Of a stretch of 51,856 nt of DNA, positions 8,764 to 18,424 are shown piece after piece. A program made the translations under genes and the position numbers. Positions within the stretch are counted from its first letter, which is position 1; each line of letters opens with the position of its first letter. The notes beneath the pieces are model-generated. The model saw only the letters and a list, made by a program, of their open reading frames with translations. It was not told the origin of the DNA and ran no database searches. Origin of the DNA: Apilactobacillus zhangqiuensis (GTDB taxonomy: Bacteria; Bacillota; Bacilli; Lactobacillales; Lactobacillaceae); contig NZ_BPLK01000006.1 in assembly GCF_019656215.1 (NCBI RefSeq), positions 1 to 51,856 of the forward strand, given 5' to 3'.

Positions 8764-10029
8764 ATGGGAACTTTTAAACATTTTTACCACCGTAATTACG
8801 ATGATAGAATGAAACTAATCAGTGAATTTGCTGGATTAGACATGAATGAAAAACATGAAATGACTGGCGACTATCATCAATCAAGTGATAGTTTAGTTGA
8901 AAATTATGTAACTGATTACTCCGTTCCTGAAGGAGTGGCCGTTAACTTTATGATTAATGGTAAAGAAAAGATTGTTCCAATGGTCACAGAAGAACCATCC
9001 GTGATTGCGGCAGCCAGCAATGGTGCCCGTTTATTTGCCAAAGATCAAGGCATTAAGGCTGAAGTGTTAGGTCGTAACTTGATGGGTCAAATTGTCGTAA
9101 AAACAAGCGATATAAACCTATTGATTGGAATTGTGAATACACATCAACAACACATTATTGATGTCGCTAACCAATCGCATCCATCAATTTTAGAATATGG
9201 TGGCGGTGCTAAGAAGGTGCGTGTTAGAAAACTAGACGACAACTACGCGTCAGTTGATTTGTTTGTAAACGTTGGTGAGGCCATGGGTGCAAACATTATT
9301 AATTCCATGCTTGAAGCAACGGCGGAATTCATCGATGAACGTTTTAATGGGGATGTTTTGATGAGCATCCTATCTAACTACGGTGAAGATAACTTGGTGA
9401 AGGTTTCAGGAACAGTTCCCGTTAGTCAACTTGGTAATCCTGACACCAATGGAATCGACGTGGCTAAAAGAATTGTGGAAGCATCCCATATTGCCCAAAT
9501 TGATCCGTATCGTGCTGCCACTCATAACAAGGGCATCATGAATGGAATCGATGCAGTAGTAATGGCAATGGGAAATGATTGGCGTGCCGTCGAAGCCGGC
9601 ATCCATTCGTTTGCTTGTAGGGATGGTCAATACAAAGGATTATCTAACTGGTCAATTGACGGTGATAAGTTGGTTGGTGAAATGACAATTCCGTTGTCAT
9701 TAGGTTTTATTGGTGGTGCCGTAAAGGTATTGCCAAAGGTTAAAATCAATCAACACCTATCACAAGTAACGTCAAAAGATGAACTAAGTCAATTGGTTGC
9801 CTCAGTTGGTCTAGCTCAAAACCTAGCTGCACTAAATGCTTTAGTCACTGATGGAATTCAAAAGGGTCATATGAACCTACAATTGAATTCATTGGTAATG
9901 AGTGCTGGGGCAAAGGGCGAAGAAATAAAACAAGTTGTTTCAGAAATGAGAGCTAATCATTTAAACGACTTAAAGTCAGCCCAAAAAATCTTAAATCAAA
10001 TTAGAAATAATAATGAAGGTGAATTTTAA
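8764..10029 (+). CDS. mvaA: Hydroxymethylglutaryl-CoA reductase, class II
   Basis: Interconverts HMG-CoA and mevalonate, in lactobacilli as part of the mevalonate route to isopentenyl diphosphate. The 421-residue length fits the class II (degradative-type) enzymes. Recognisable blocks are YSVPEGVAVNF (52-62), the catalytic Glu region PMVTEEPSVIAAASNGARL (72-90), GEAMGANIINSMLEA, and the catalytic Lys256 in HNKGIMNGIDAV. GNDWRAVEAG carries the catalytic Asp, and KGHMNLQ the C-terminal catalytic His. A run of six G (8751-8756) precedes the ATG. The stop codon overlaps the next gene's ATG by one base, so it heads a likely four-gene operon (mvaA, HEXXH protein, sirtuin, DUF72). Confidence 0.96.
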   Translation: MGTFKHFYHRNYDDRMKLISEFAGLDMNEKHEMTGDYHQSSDSLVENYVTDYSVPEGVAVNFMINGKEKIVPMVTEEPSVIAAASNGARLFAKDQGIKAEVLGRNLMGQIVVKTSDINLLIGIVNTHQQHIIDVANQSHPSILEYGGGAKKVRVRKLDDNYASVDLFVNVGEAMGANIINSMLEATAEFIDERFNGDVLMSILSNYGEDNLVKVSGTVPVSQLGNPDTNGIDVAKRIVEASHIAQIDPYRAATHNKGIMNGIDAVVMAMGNDWRAVEAGIHSFACRDGQYKGLSNWSIDGDKLVGEMTIPLSLGFIGGAVKVLPKVKINQHLSQVTSKDELSQLVASVGLAQNLAALNALVTDGIQKGHMNLQLNSLVMSAGAKGEEIKQVVSEMRANHLNDLKSAQKILNQIRNNNEGEF

Positions 10030-10991
10030 TGGAAATCGAATTAAATCAAGATACACAAAGTTTAATAAACGTTGTAAATAAATTTTTCCCAGGTAAAATT
10101 GAAGTTCAATTTATCGGACAACTTCAATCTGGATACGTTAGACATGATCAAGCTCAAGTAGTACAAGATGGTAAGAACCTATTCGTTCAAATCTCTGACA
10201 TGTCAGCTCCTAACTACACTGCTTCACATGAACTAATTCACTTGTTGATGACTCTACGTGGTTTTCCACAAGTATTCTTCTCACTATCAACTGGTCAAGA
10301 CGAATTAGACGAACAACTAGAAGTAATGGGAACTGAACTATTTGATATCGTTGCCCACTTTGTGGTTGTTTCAGAACAAAGAAAACACGGTCTAATCAAC
10401 GACGACATCGAAAAGATGTACCTAAAGGGTATTCAAAACACTATCGAACCCGAACCAGAAGAACTAGACAATGCGATGGAATTACGTCTACTAACTCTAA
10501 TTGATGCCCACGTATTCTACGGTGACAAGTTCGATTCATTTGCTCGTCCAACCCTTGAAAAAGATTACCCAGTTGCTCTAAAGGCTGCTGATGAAATTTA
10601 CAAGATTATCACTGAAAAACCAACTGATTCACCATTTGGTTTCAGAAGAAATGTTGTTAAGTTATTCAAGGCATTCGATGAACAACTAAAGAAGTGGGGA
10701 TTACCTGCATTGCATAACTCAGAATTTGCAACTATCTCCAGTGTTGTTTCAGAAAGACAACTAAACCTAAACGTAAAACAACAATTTGAAATCTTCCATT
10801 CAGAATTACATGATAAAGAAACTGGTCGTCGTGCATACGTTGGTTTCAACAAATCAGATGATCAAAACTCATTCGTGATTCCTGCACCAACTGGTATGGA
10901 TGACAGCCCAGAATACTTCAAGAAGTTATACGCTATGACTGTTCAAGAATTATTTAAAGAACTAAAAATGCCATATATCATTAGAAAATAA
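10029..10991 (+). CDS. HEXXH-containing protein (IpaB/EvcA-annotated family)
   Basis: A 320-residue cytoplasmic-looking protein without signal peptide or membrane segments. Lactobacillus relatives carry the uninformative label IpaB/EvcA family. A clear HELIH motif (67-71) in ASHELIHLLMTLRG fits the HEXXH zinc site of metallopeptidases. An acidic helix about 20-40 residues later (ELDEQLEVMGTELFD) could supply a third ligand, giving a gluzincin-like site. No other known domain was recognised. The start overlaps the mvaA stop (TAATG), indicating coupled translation. Codon use is strongly biased to CTA, TTC and GAA, as in highly expressed neighbours. The peptidase role is inference from the motif; substrate is unknown. 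Confidence 0.7.
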   Translation: MEIELNQDTQSLINVVNKFFPGKIEVQFIGQLQSGYVRHDQAQVVQDGKNLFVQISDMSAPNYTASHELIHLLMTLRGFPQVFFSLSTGQDELDEQLEVMGTELFDIVAHFVVVSEQRKHGLINDDIEKMYLKGIQNTIEPEPEELDNAMELRLLTLIDAHVFYGDKFDSFARPTLEKDYPVALKAADEIYKIITEKPTDSPFGFRRNVVKLFKAFDEQLKKWGLPALHNSEFATISSVVSERQLNLNVKQQFEIFHSELHDKETGRRAYVGFNKSDDQNSFVIPAPTGMDDSPEYFKKLYAMTVQELFKELKMPYIIRK

Positions 10992-11007
10992 GGCAGGAGG
11001 CAATCTG

Positions 11008-11712
11008 ATGGATAAGGAAATTCAATCATTATTTGATAATGCAAAAAATATCGTATTTTTGACAGGAGCCGGGGTATCGACAGCTTCCAACATTCCAGAC
11101 TATCGTTCTAAGAATGGACTATATGCAACTGATACAACTGGAAAACCAGCGGAATATTATTTAAGCCATGCATGTTTAGTTAATGAACCAGATGTGTTTT
11201 ACACATTTGTGAAGGAAAATATGTACTATCCAGATGCCAAACCTAATGTAATTCACGAAAAACAAGCTAAGCTTACCAGAGAAGGTAGAGCTAGTGTAAT
11301 CACTCAAAATGTTGATGGATTATACGGTGCTGCCAACACCAAGAACTTAATTGAATTTCACGGTAATCTATACGACGTATACTGCCAAAAGTGTCATCAA
11401 AGAGTTGATTGGCACGAATACATGCAAAGCGATAAGCATGCAGATTGCGGTGGAACCCTTCGCCCAGGAATTGTTTTATACGATGAAGGACTTAACCAAG
11501 CCAATGTGGTCAATAGTGTGCAACTAATGGAAAAGGCCGACTTGGTGGTCATCGTTGGAACTTCCATGCGCGTTTACCCATTTGCCGGTTTATTAGATTA
11601 CCGCAATCCGAATGCAAAAGTGATTGCAGTGAACCAAGAAAAGTTGAACTTAGGAATCGATTTTAAGATGATTCAAGATGATGCAACTAAATTCTTTAGT
11701 GAATTGAAATAA
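11008..11712 (+). CDS. cobB: Sir2-family NAD-dependent protein deacylase
   Basis: A sirtuin of 234 residues that would remove acyl groups from lysines using NAD. Rossmann signature TGAGVSTASNIPDYRS (19-34), TQNVDGL (99-105) and catalytic His118 in EFHGNLYDVYCQKC are all present. In the zinc site the first pair is Cys126 and Cys129. The second pair reads H-A-D-C (His144, Cys147), so one usual Cys is replaced by His. The late NAD-binding segment VVIVGTSMRVYPFAGL is intact. GGCAGGAGG lies before the ATG. It sits 16 bases after the HEXXH gene in the mvaA operon. Confidence 0.93.
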   Translation: MDKEIQSLFDNAKNIVFLTGAGVSTASNIPDYRSKNGLYATDTTGKPAEYYLSHACLVNEPDVFYTFVKENMYYPDAKPNVIHEKQAKLTREGRASVITQNVDGLYGAANTKNLIEFHGNLYDVYCQKCHQRVDWHEYMQSDKHADCGGTLRPGIVLYDEGLNQANVVNSVQLMEKADLVVIVGTSMRVYPFAGLLDYRNPNAKVIAVNQEKLNLGIDFKMIQDDATKFFSELK

Positions 11713-11731
11713 GAAGGAAGATGATGGTTTA

Positions 11732-12583
11732 ATGATAACTTTAGGAGTAACGACTTGGAGCGAACATCCAGCATTGATTAATGGTGAAAATCGTGCCGTT
11801 AAGTTAAACGAGTACGCTGCCCATTTTCCCGTTGTGGAAGTTGATAACCCGTTTTACGGCATTCCACAGGAAAAAACAGTGCGTCAATGGATGCGTCAAG
11901 TCCCAGATTCATTCCAATTTATCTTAAAAGCCAACCAATTAATGACCAAGCATGACATGCGTTCACAGATGGCTGCCGATGATGATCAAAGAAGACAGGC
12001 ATTTAGTGATTACGTCAAAATGCTTAAACCATTAATGGAAACCAATCAATTGAAGACAGTCTTGTTTCAATTTCCACCATATTTCCAACGTAATAATGAC
12101 AACATCCGTTATCTAATGACTATCCGTGAGTTGATGGGGAGAAAGGTGCCAATTGCAGTTGAGTTTAGAAATCCGACATGGACGGAAAAATCGATGCAAA
12201 CATCAATTCAAAATTATTTAAAACGTCTTGGGATGACATTTGTGATTGCCGACGAACCACATAACTTAAACGATGGAATTGAGTTATTACCAATGGTGAC
12301 CACATCCAAAATGGCGATGCTAAGACTACACGGTCGAAATGCTCAGGGATGGTTTAACCAAGACAAGAATTGGCGTAGCCAAAGAACGTTGTACAAATAC
12401 AGTGAAGAAGAGTTGCAAGAATTCGCTGACATCGTCACTAAATTAAATAAACAAGTCGATGAGGTGTGTGTAATCTTTAATAACAACTCTGGTAGGGATG
12501 CCGCACCAAACGCATTACAATTAAAAGAGATGTTGCACGTGTCATTTAACGATTTGGCACCAATGCAATTAGATTTGTTCTAA
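11732..12583 (+). CDS. DUF72 domain protein (YecE/YunF family)
   Basis: A 283-residue TIM-barrel-like DUF72 protein. Typical marks are the N-terminal LGVTTWSEHPAL, the FPVVEVDNPFYGIP strand, and SFQFILKANQLMTKH. Later come VLFQFPPYFQ, VAVEFRNPTW and the C-terminal CVIFNNNSGRDAAPNAL. The enzymatic role of the family is not established. It is the last gene of the mvaA-headed cluster, 19 bases after the sirtuin gene, with GAAGGAAGATG before the start. Confidence 0.9.
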   Translation: MITLGVTTWSEHPALINGENRAVKLNEYAAHFPVVEVDNPFYGIPQEKTVRQWMRQVPDSFQFILKANQLMTKHDMRSQMAADDDQRRQAFSDYVKMLKPLMETNQLKTVLFQFPPYFQRNNDNIRYLMTIRELMGRKVPIAVEFRNPTWTEKSMQTSIQNYLKRLGMTFVIADEPHNLNDGIELLPMVTTSKMAMLRLHGRNAQGWFNQDKNWRSQRTLYKYSEEELQEFADIVTKLNKQVDEVCVIFNNNSGRDAAPNALQLKEMLHVSFNDLAPMQLDLF

Positions 12584-12594
12584 GAGCAATATTA

Positions 12595-12623
12595 TTGACA
12601 ATTCAAGTATGATATACTAATAG
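12595..12623 (+). promoter_or_regulatory. Probable promoter of metG
   Basis: TTGACA (12595-12600) is followed after 17 bases by TAATAG (12618-12623). A better -10 hexamer TATACT (12613-12618) is too close for a standard spacing, so the -10 choice is uncertain. Confidence 0.5.
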
Positions 12624-12633
12624 TTAATATTAA

Positions 12634-14694
<2,061 letters not shown>

Positions 14695-14714
14695 TGGTGA
14701 GATAACAAACTAAA

Positions 14715-14754
14715 AAATAGCCATTAATTCAAAACGAATTGATGGCTATTTTTA
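14715..14754 (+). terminator. Terminator between metG and tatD
   Basis: A 16-bp stem (14715-14730 with 14736-14751, one G-T pair) is followed by T residues. It lies just 15-20 bases before the tatD start, so tatD-rnmV-rsmA expression depends on readthrough or on an unrecognised promoter. Confidence 0.8.
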
Positions 14755-14771
14755 CGATAGGAGCAAATATG

Positions 14772-15539
14772 ATGCAAATTTTTGATTCACATACGCATTT
14801 AAATGATGATGCTTTTAGAGGACAAGTACCGGAATATATTGAACACGCCAAGAAACTTGGTGTTACAAAGATGGCAATTGTTGGATCAAACCGTCAAATG
14901 AACGAAGAAGCGATTGAACTAGCTCATCAATACGATAACCTATACGCAATCGTCGGTTGGCATCCCGAAGATGCAATGAACTATAACGATGAAGAAGAAG
15001 CCATGTTATACAAGCAACTACAAGACGATAAGGTCGTTGCTTTAGGTGAAATCGGTCTTGATTACAATCAAAGTACCGCACCTAAGAAGGCTCAATTCAA
15101 CGTTTTCAAACGCCAAATTAAGATTGCTCAAGAACTAGGCATGCCAATCTCAGTGCATAACCGTGATGCCTTTGAAGATACTTACGCCATTTTGAAGGAA
15201 ATGGGCGTTAACAACGGTATCATTCACAGCTTTAATGGGGATGCTGAATGGTTGAACAAGATTATGGATTTAGGGATGTACGTCTCATACTCTGGTGTTG
15301 CCAGTTTTAAAAAGACCAAGGAAATCCATGATGCCGTTTCTAAAACACCAATCGATAGAATGCTAGTGGAAACAGATGCACCTTATTTGGCACCTGAACC
15401 ATTACGTGGTCATCAAAACGAACCAGGATATACTCTATACACCGTCGAAGCGGTTGCTAGATTCAGAGATACAACCCCAGATAAGATTGCCGATGCAACT
15501 TATCAAAACGCACTACGAATTTTTGGATTGGATGAATAA
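14772..15539 (+). CDS. tatD: TatD family metal-dependent hydrolase
   Basis: A 255-residue TIM-barrel amidohydrolase-type DNase (YabD in Bacillus). Metal ligands are visible as the N-terminal HTH of FDSHTHLND, GEIGLDY (about 99-105), SVHNRDA, IIHSFNG and VETDAPYLAP. Starts at 14772 or the adjacent ATG at 14769 are both possible; AGGAG at 14759-14763 gives eight or five bases of spacing. The upstream in-frame ATG at 14739 lies in the terminator stem and is rejected. The stop overlaps the rnmV ATG by one base. Confidence 0.93.
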   Translation: MQIFDSHTHLNDDAFRGQVPEYIEHAKKLGVTKMAIVGSNRQMNEEAIELAHQYDNLYAIVGWHPEDAMNYNDEEEAMLYKQLQDDKVVALGEIGLDYNQSTAPKKAQFNVFKRQIKIAQELGMPISVHNRDAFEDTYAILKEMGVNNGIIHSFNGDAEWLNKIMDLGMYVSYSGVASFKKTKEIHDAVSKTPIDRMLVETDAPYLAPEPLRGHQNEPGYTLYTVEAVARFRDTTPDKIADATYQNALRIFGLDE

Positions 15540-16090
15540 TGGAAAAAATCAAAGAAGTAATCGTGGTAGAAGGCCGCGACGATACCAAAAGAATAAAAAT
15601 GGCTGTAGATTGTGACACCATCGAGACCAGAGGATCAGCAATCGATGATAAGACACTTGCGTTGATTAAGAAACTAGACAAGCAACGTGGAGTGATTGTT
15701 TTTACTGATCCAGATTTTTCTGGTGAACGCATCAGAAAAATTATCACGCAAGAAGTGCCGAATGCTAAACACGCATTTGTCGACCGTAAAAAGTCGGTAC
15801 CAACTAAGAGTGATGGCTCTTTAGGTGTTGAACACGCCAGCGTTGAAACCATCAGAGAAGCATTAAAAAACGTCTATACAGCAGACACTAACCACGAGAG
15901 TGAAATCTCAGTGGCTGATTTAACTGCCGCTAGAGTTATTAATGATTCTAAAGCTAAGGTCAGACGCACCCAATTATGTAATGAATTGAAGATTGGATAC
16001 GTGAACGGTAAACAACTGTTGAAACGACTATCCATGTTTGGAATTACCAAAGAACAGTTTAACGAAGCACTAAGTCATATTAAGGAGTAA
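15539..16090 (+). CDS. rnmV: Ribonuclease M5
   Basis: RNase M5 performs the final maturation cuts of 5S rRNA precursor, with ribosomal protein L18 as helper in Bacillus. The 183-residue protein has a Toprim domain: VVEGRDDTKR (9-18) with the catalytic Glu, and FTDPDFSGERIR (55-66) with the DPD acidic pair. The M5-type C-terminal region (about 105-183) follows. Translation is coupled to tatD (TAATG overlap), and rsmA follows after three bases, forming a compact rRNA-maturation operon. Confidence 0.96.
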   Translation: MEKIKEVIVVEGRDDTKRIKMAVDCDTIETRGSAIDDKTLALIKKLDKQRGVIVFTDPDFSGERIRKIITQEVPNAKHAFVDRKKSVPTKSDGSLGVEHASVETIREALKNVYTADTNHESEISVADLTAARVINDSKAKVRRTQLCNELKIGYVNGKQLLKRLSMFGITKEQFNEALSHIKE

Positions 16091-16093
16091 ACA

Positions 16094-16981
16094 ATGTCAA
16101 ATAATCCAGAAATTGCTAGCCCAGCTAGAACGCAAGCTATCTTAAATCGTTTCCATTTATCAGCTAAGAAGAGTCTAGGACAAAACTTTTTAACTGATTT
16201 AAATGTATTAACTAAGATTGTGGATGCTGCCCACCTAACAGATACCGATAATGTTATCGAAATTGGACCAGGGATTGGTGGTCTAACCGAATTCCTGGCA
16301 CGTAGTTCAAAACGTGTGCTAGCGTTTGAAATTGACCAAAATTTATTACCTGTATTGGATGAAACACTAAGCCCATACGATAATGTTGAAGTGATTAACC
16401 AAGACATCCTACAAGCTAATTTACCCGCTATTATTGAAGAAAAGTTCAATAACGAACGTCCAATTAAGGTGGTTGCCAACCTACCTTACTACATCACAAC
16501 GCCAATCATTTTGGATTTATTAAAGGGTAATGCCGAATTCGACAACATCACTGTAATGATGCAAAAAGAAGTTGCGCAACGACTAGAAGCTAAACCAGGT
16601 AGCAAGGATTATGGATCATTATCCGTAATTATCCAATACCTAAACGACGTTAAATTAGCATTCGAAGTATCTAGAAAATCATTTATTCCCGCACCAAATG
16701 TTGATTCAGCAATCGTGACTTTGGAAAGAAAAGAAACCATTGAAAACGAAGTGTTTGATGAAAAGGCATTTGCTAGCTTTGTAAGGGGATGCTTTGCTCA
16801 CCGTAGAAAGACTTTATGGAACAACTTACAAGGATTATTCGGTAAGGATGCTGAAACCAAAGAAAAGGTCCAAGCTGTCTTAGATGAGTTTGATATTCAA
16901 CCAAGCATTCGTCCTGAAAAGTTAACTGTTGATCAATACGTCGACTTAACTAATAAATTCCATTCTATAAAATTGGTATAA
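16094..16981 (+). CDS. rsmA: 16S rRNA adenine-N6,N6-dimethyltransferase (KsgA)
   Basis: Dimethylates two adjacent adenines in the 3' terminal hairpin of 16S rRNA during small-subunit assembly. The 295-residue protein has the SAM site [15 protein letters not shown] (56-70) preceded by [11 protein letters not shown], and the catalytic [10 protein letters not shown] (129-138). The late motif [15 protein letters not shown] is also intact. It follows rnmV by three bases, with AAGGAG at 16081-16086. Loss of the enzyme in other bacteria gives kasugamycin resistance. Confidence 0.97.
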   Translation: MSNNPEIASPARTQAILNRFHLSAKKSLGQNFLTDLNVLTKIVDAAHLTDTDNVIEIGPGIGGLTEFLARSSKRVLAFEIDQNLLPVLDETLSPYDNVEVINQDILQANLPAIIEEKFNNERPIKVVANLPYYITTPIILDLLKGNAEFDNITVMMQKEVAQRLEAKPGSKDYGSLSVIIQYLNDVKLAFEVSRKSFIPAPNVDSAIVTLERKETIENEVFDEKAFASFVRGCFAHRRKTLWNNLQGLFGKDAETKEKVQAVLDEFDIQPSIRPEKLTVDQYVDLTNKFHSIKLV

Positions 16982-16986
16982 TATTA

Positions 16987-17046
16987 TTTGATTATTAAAA
17001 ACCTCTGTGATATAATTTTGATTTTTAATATTCTCCGTGGTATAAT
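16987..17046 (+). promoter_or_regulatory. Two tandem near-identical extended -10 promoters of veg
   Basis: Two 30-base units follow each other (16987-17016 and 17017-17046). They match at 22 of the 28 positions aligned from their shared TGATT. Each ends with an extended -10: TGATATAAT (17008-17016) and TGGTATAAT (17038-17046). Neither has a good TTGACA. This looks like a duplicated promoter driving veg. Confidence 0.7.
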
Positions 17047-17070
17047 GAACCTACTAGAGAGGTGAATATT

Positions 17071-17322
17071 ATGCCAACCAGTTTGACTGACATTAAGAGC
17101 CACTTGGACACTCGCCTAGGCGAAAAAGTTGTTGTAACTGTTCAAGTAGGAAGAAATAAAACATTAGAACGCCATGGGATGTTAGCAGAAACATTCCCAG
17201 CTGTGTTTGTTGTTGAGTTAGAAGAAGATGAAAATCTTAAGAGAGTATCATACAGTTACACCGATATTCTAACCAAGAACATCGAAATGGATTTTACCGA
17301 CGAAGTAAGTGAAGAAGCTTAA
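17071..17322 (+). CDS. veg: Veg family protein
   Basis: A small 83-residue protein of the Veg family (DUF1021), known in Bacillus subtilis as a stimulator of biofilm formation and famous for its strong promoter. Recognised by SLTDIKSHLDTRLGEKV, the KTLERHGMLAETFPAVFVVE block and YSYTDILTKNIE. The ATG at 17071 is preferred over the GTG at 17062, which lies in the ribosome binding site GAGAGGTGA. Its position between rsmA and ispE is the conserved one. It is monocistronic, bounded by the tandem promoters and a terminator. Confidence 0.95.
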   Translation: MPTSLTDIKSHLDTRLGEKVVVTVQVGRNKTLERHGMLAETFPAVFVVELEEDENLKRVSYSYTDILTKNIEMDFTDEVSEEA

Positions 17323-17327
17323 AACTA

Positions 17328-17356
17328 AGAGCTAATAATGTTTATTAGCTCTTTTT
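17328..17356 (+). terminator. Terminator after veg
   Basis: An 11-bp perfect stem (17328-17338 with 17342-17352) with a three-base loop and T-run. Confidence 0.9.
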
Positions 17357-17389
17357 ATTTTGCTCTTTTGACAAAATCCGAAAGTTTCA

Positions 17390-17418
17390 CTGACTTTTCA
17401 TTTTAACTTTAGTATAAT
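17390..17418 (+). promoter_or_regulatory. Probable promoter of ispE
   Basis: CTGACT (17390-17395) and TATAAT (17413-17418) have a 17-base spacer. A TTGACA at 17368 is too far from the -10 to belong to it. Confidence 0.55.
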
Positions 17419-17455
17419 GTTAATAAATAATTTAGTTAAATTGGGGGTGTGATAC

Positions 17456-18304
17456 TTGAGAACCGTAGAGAAAGCATGCGCCAAACTTAACCTAGGCTTG
17501 GATACGCCGTATCGTCATAAAGACGGCAAAATTGAGTGGAATATGATAATGACCTCGATTGAATTATCAGATTACGTCGAGATTGTTACCGAAAAAGGAA
17601 ACGGGATTTCCGTTCACTGTAATCGTGTGTTTTTACCACAAGATCATCGCAACTTAGCATATCAAGCAGCATTTCTACTTAAAAAGAAATTTGGAATTCA
17701 ACAAAAGGTGGATATCCATATCAGAAAGAATATTCCTGTTGCTGCTGGAATGGGTGGAGGATCATCTGATGCTGCCGCTGTCATTCGTGGTCTGAATCGT
17801 CTCTGGGATTTACATATGACTGATCAGGAAATGGCAACGTTTGGATTGCAACTTGATTCAGACGTTCCATACTGTGTTTATAGTCAGACAGCGATGGTTA
17901 CCGGAAAAGGTGACAACATCGAGTTAATGCCAAAGCTGCCAAAGATGTATTTCGTAATTGTGAAACCAAAAGTAAGTGTTTCAACGCCAGAAATCTTAAA
18001 TAAGATTGATTACGATAAGTTAGAACATGTGAATGTTAACGAATTGGCAGAAGCAGTCGAGACACAAGATTATGATCAAATCGTTTCTCATATGGGAAAT
18101 GTATTGGAACCATTGTCTGCAAAGCATCACAGTGAAATCAGAAAGATTAAAGAAAAGTTCGAAAAATATGGTGCCGATAGTGCTCAAATGTCAGGAACTG
18201 GACCGACTGTATTTGGAATTTGTAAAACAGAAAGCCAGGCAAAACACATTTTTAATAGCATTCGCGGTTTCTGTTCTGAGGTATATATTGTAAGACCTGT
18301 ATAA
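17456..18304 (+). CDS. ispE: IspE-like GHMP kinase (CDP-methylerythritol kinase homologue)
   Basis: By family, an ATP-dependent kinase phosphorylating CDP-methylerythritol in the MEP isoprenoid pathway. The 282-residue protein retains the GHMP ATP loop PVAAGMGGGSSDAAA (94-108). Candidate catalytic residues are Lys10 (ACAKLNLGLD) and Asp136 (LDSDVPYC). The C-terminal QMSGTGPTVFGIC is intact. It starts with TTG, preceded by TTGGGGGTGTG. The window also encodes HMG-CoA reductase of the mevalonate route. Lactobacilli generally lack the other MEP genes, so this gene may have another substrate. It is placed between veg and purR as in Bacillus, which points to retention rather than gain. Confidence 0.9.
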   Translation: MRTVEKACAKLNLGLDTPYRHKDGKIEWNMIMTSIELSDYVEIVTEKGNGISVHCNRVFLPQDHRNLAYQAAFLLKKKFGIQQKVDIHIRKNIPVAAGMGGGSSDAAAVIRGLNRLWDLHMTDQEMATFGLQLDSDVPYCVYSQTAMVTGKGDNIELMPKLPKMYFVIVKPKVSVSTPEILNKIDYDKLEHVNVNELAEAVETQDYDQIVSHMGNVLEPLSAKHHSEIRKIKEKFEKYGADSAQMSGTGPTVFGICKTESQAKHIFNSIRGFCSEVYIVRPV

Positions 18305-18344
18305 AAATATCCGTTTAGGTGAAAGCTTAAACGGATATTTTTTT
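18303..18344 (+). terminator. Terminator after ispE
   Basis: A 15-bp perfect stem (18303-18317 with 18328-18342) with T-run. The stem overlaps the ispE stop codon. Confidence 0.9.
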
Positions 18345-18368
18345 ATTATTTAGTTTAAAAAGTATCTT

Positions 18369-18381
18369 AAATCCGAACATT
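18369..18381 (+). promoter_or_regulatory. PurBox upstream of purR
   Basis: AAATCCGAACATT matches the Gram-positive PurBox consensus AWWWCCGAACWWT at every position. It directly abuts a -10-like TATGAT (18381-18386), 44 bases before the purR start. Autoregulation of purR by PurR is the likely meaning. Confidence 0.65.
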
Positions 18382-18424
18382 ATGATAAAATTTAAATGTA
18401 GTTTTTACTTAATGAGGTGAAAGA

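Noticed and set aside
15463-15852. 129-residue minus-strand frame across the tatD-rnmV junction
   Set aside because: It runs against two coupled, conserved genes and has no family match I can recognise.
17374-17386. PurBox-like AAATCCGAAAGTT upstream of ispE
   Set aside because: The core has CCGAAA instead of CCGAAC and lies well upstream of the chosen ispE promoter; likely chance in AT-rich DNA.
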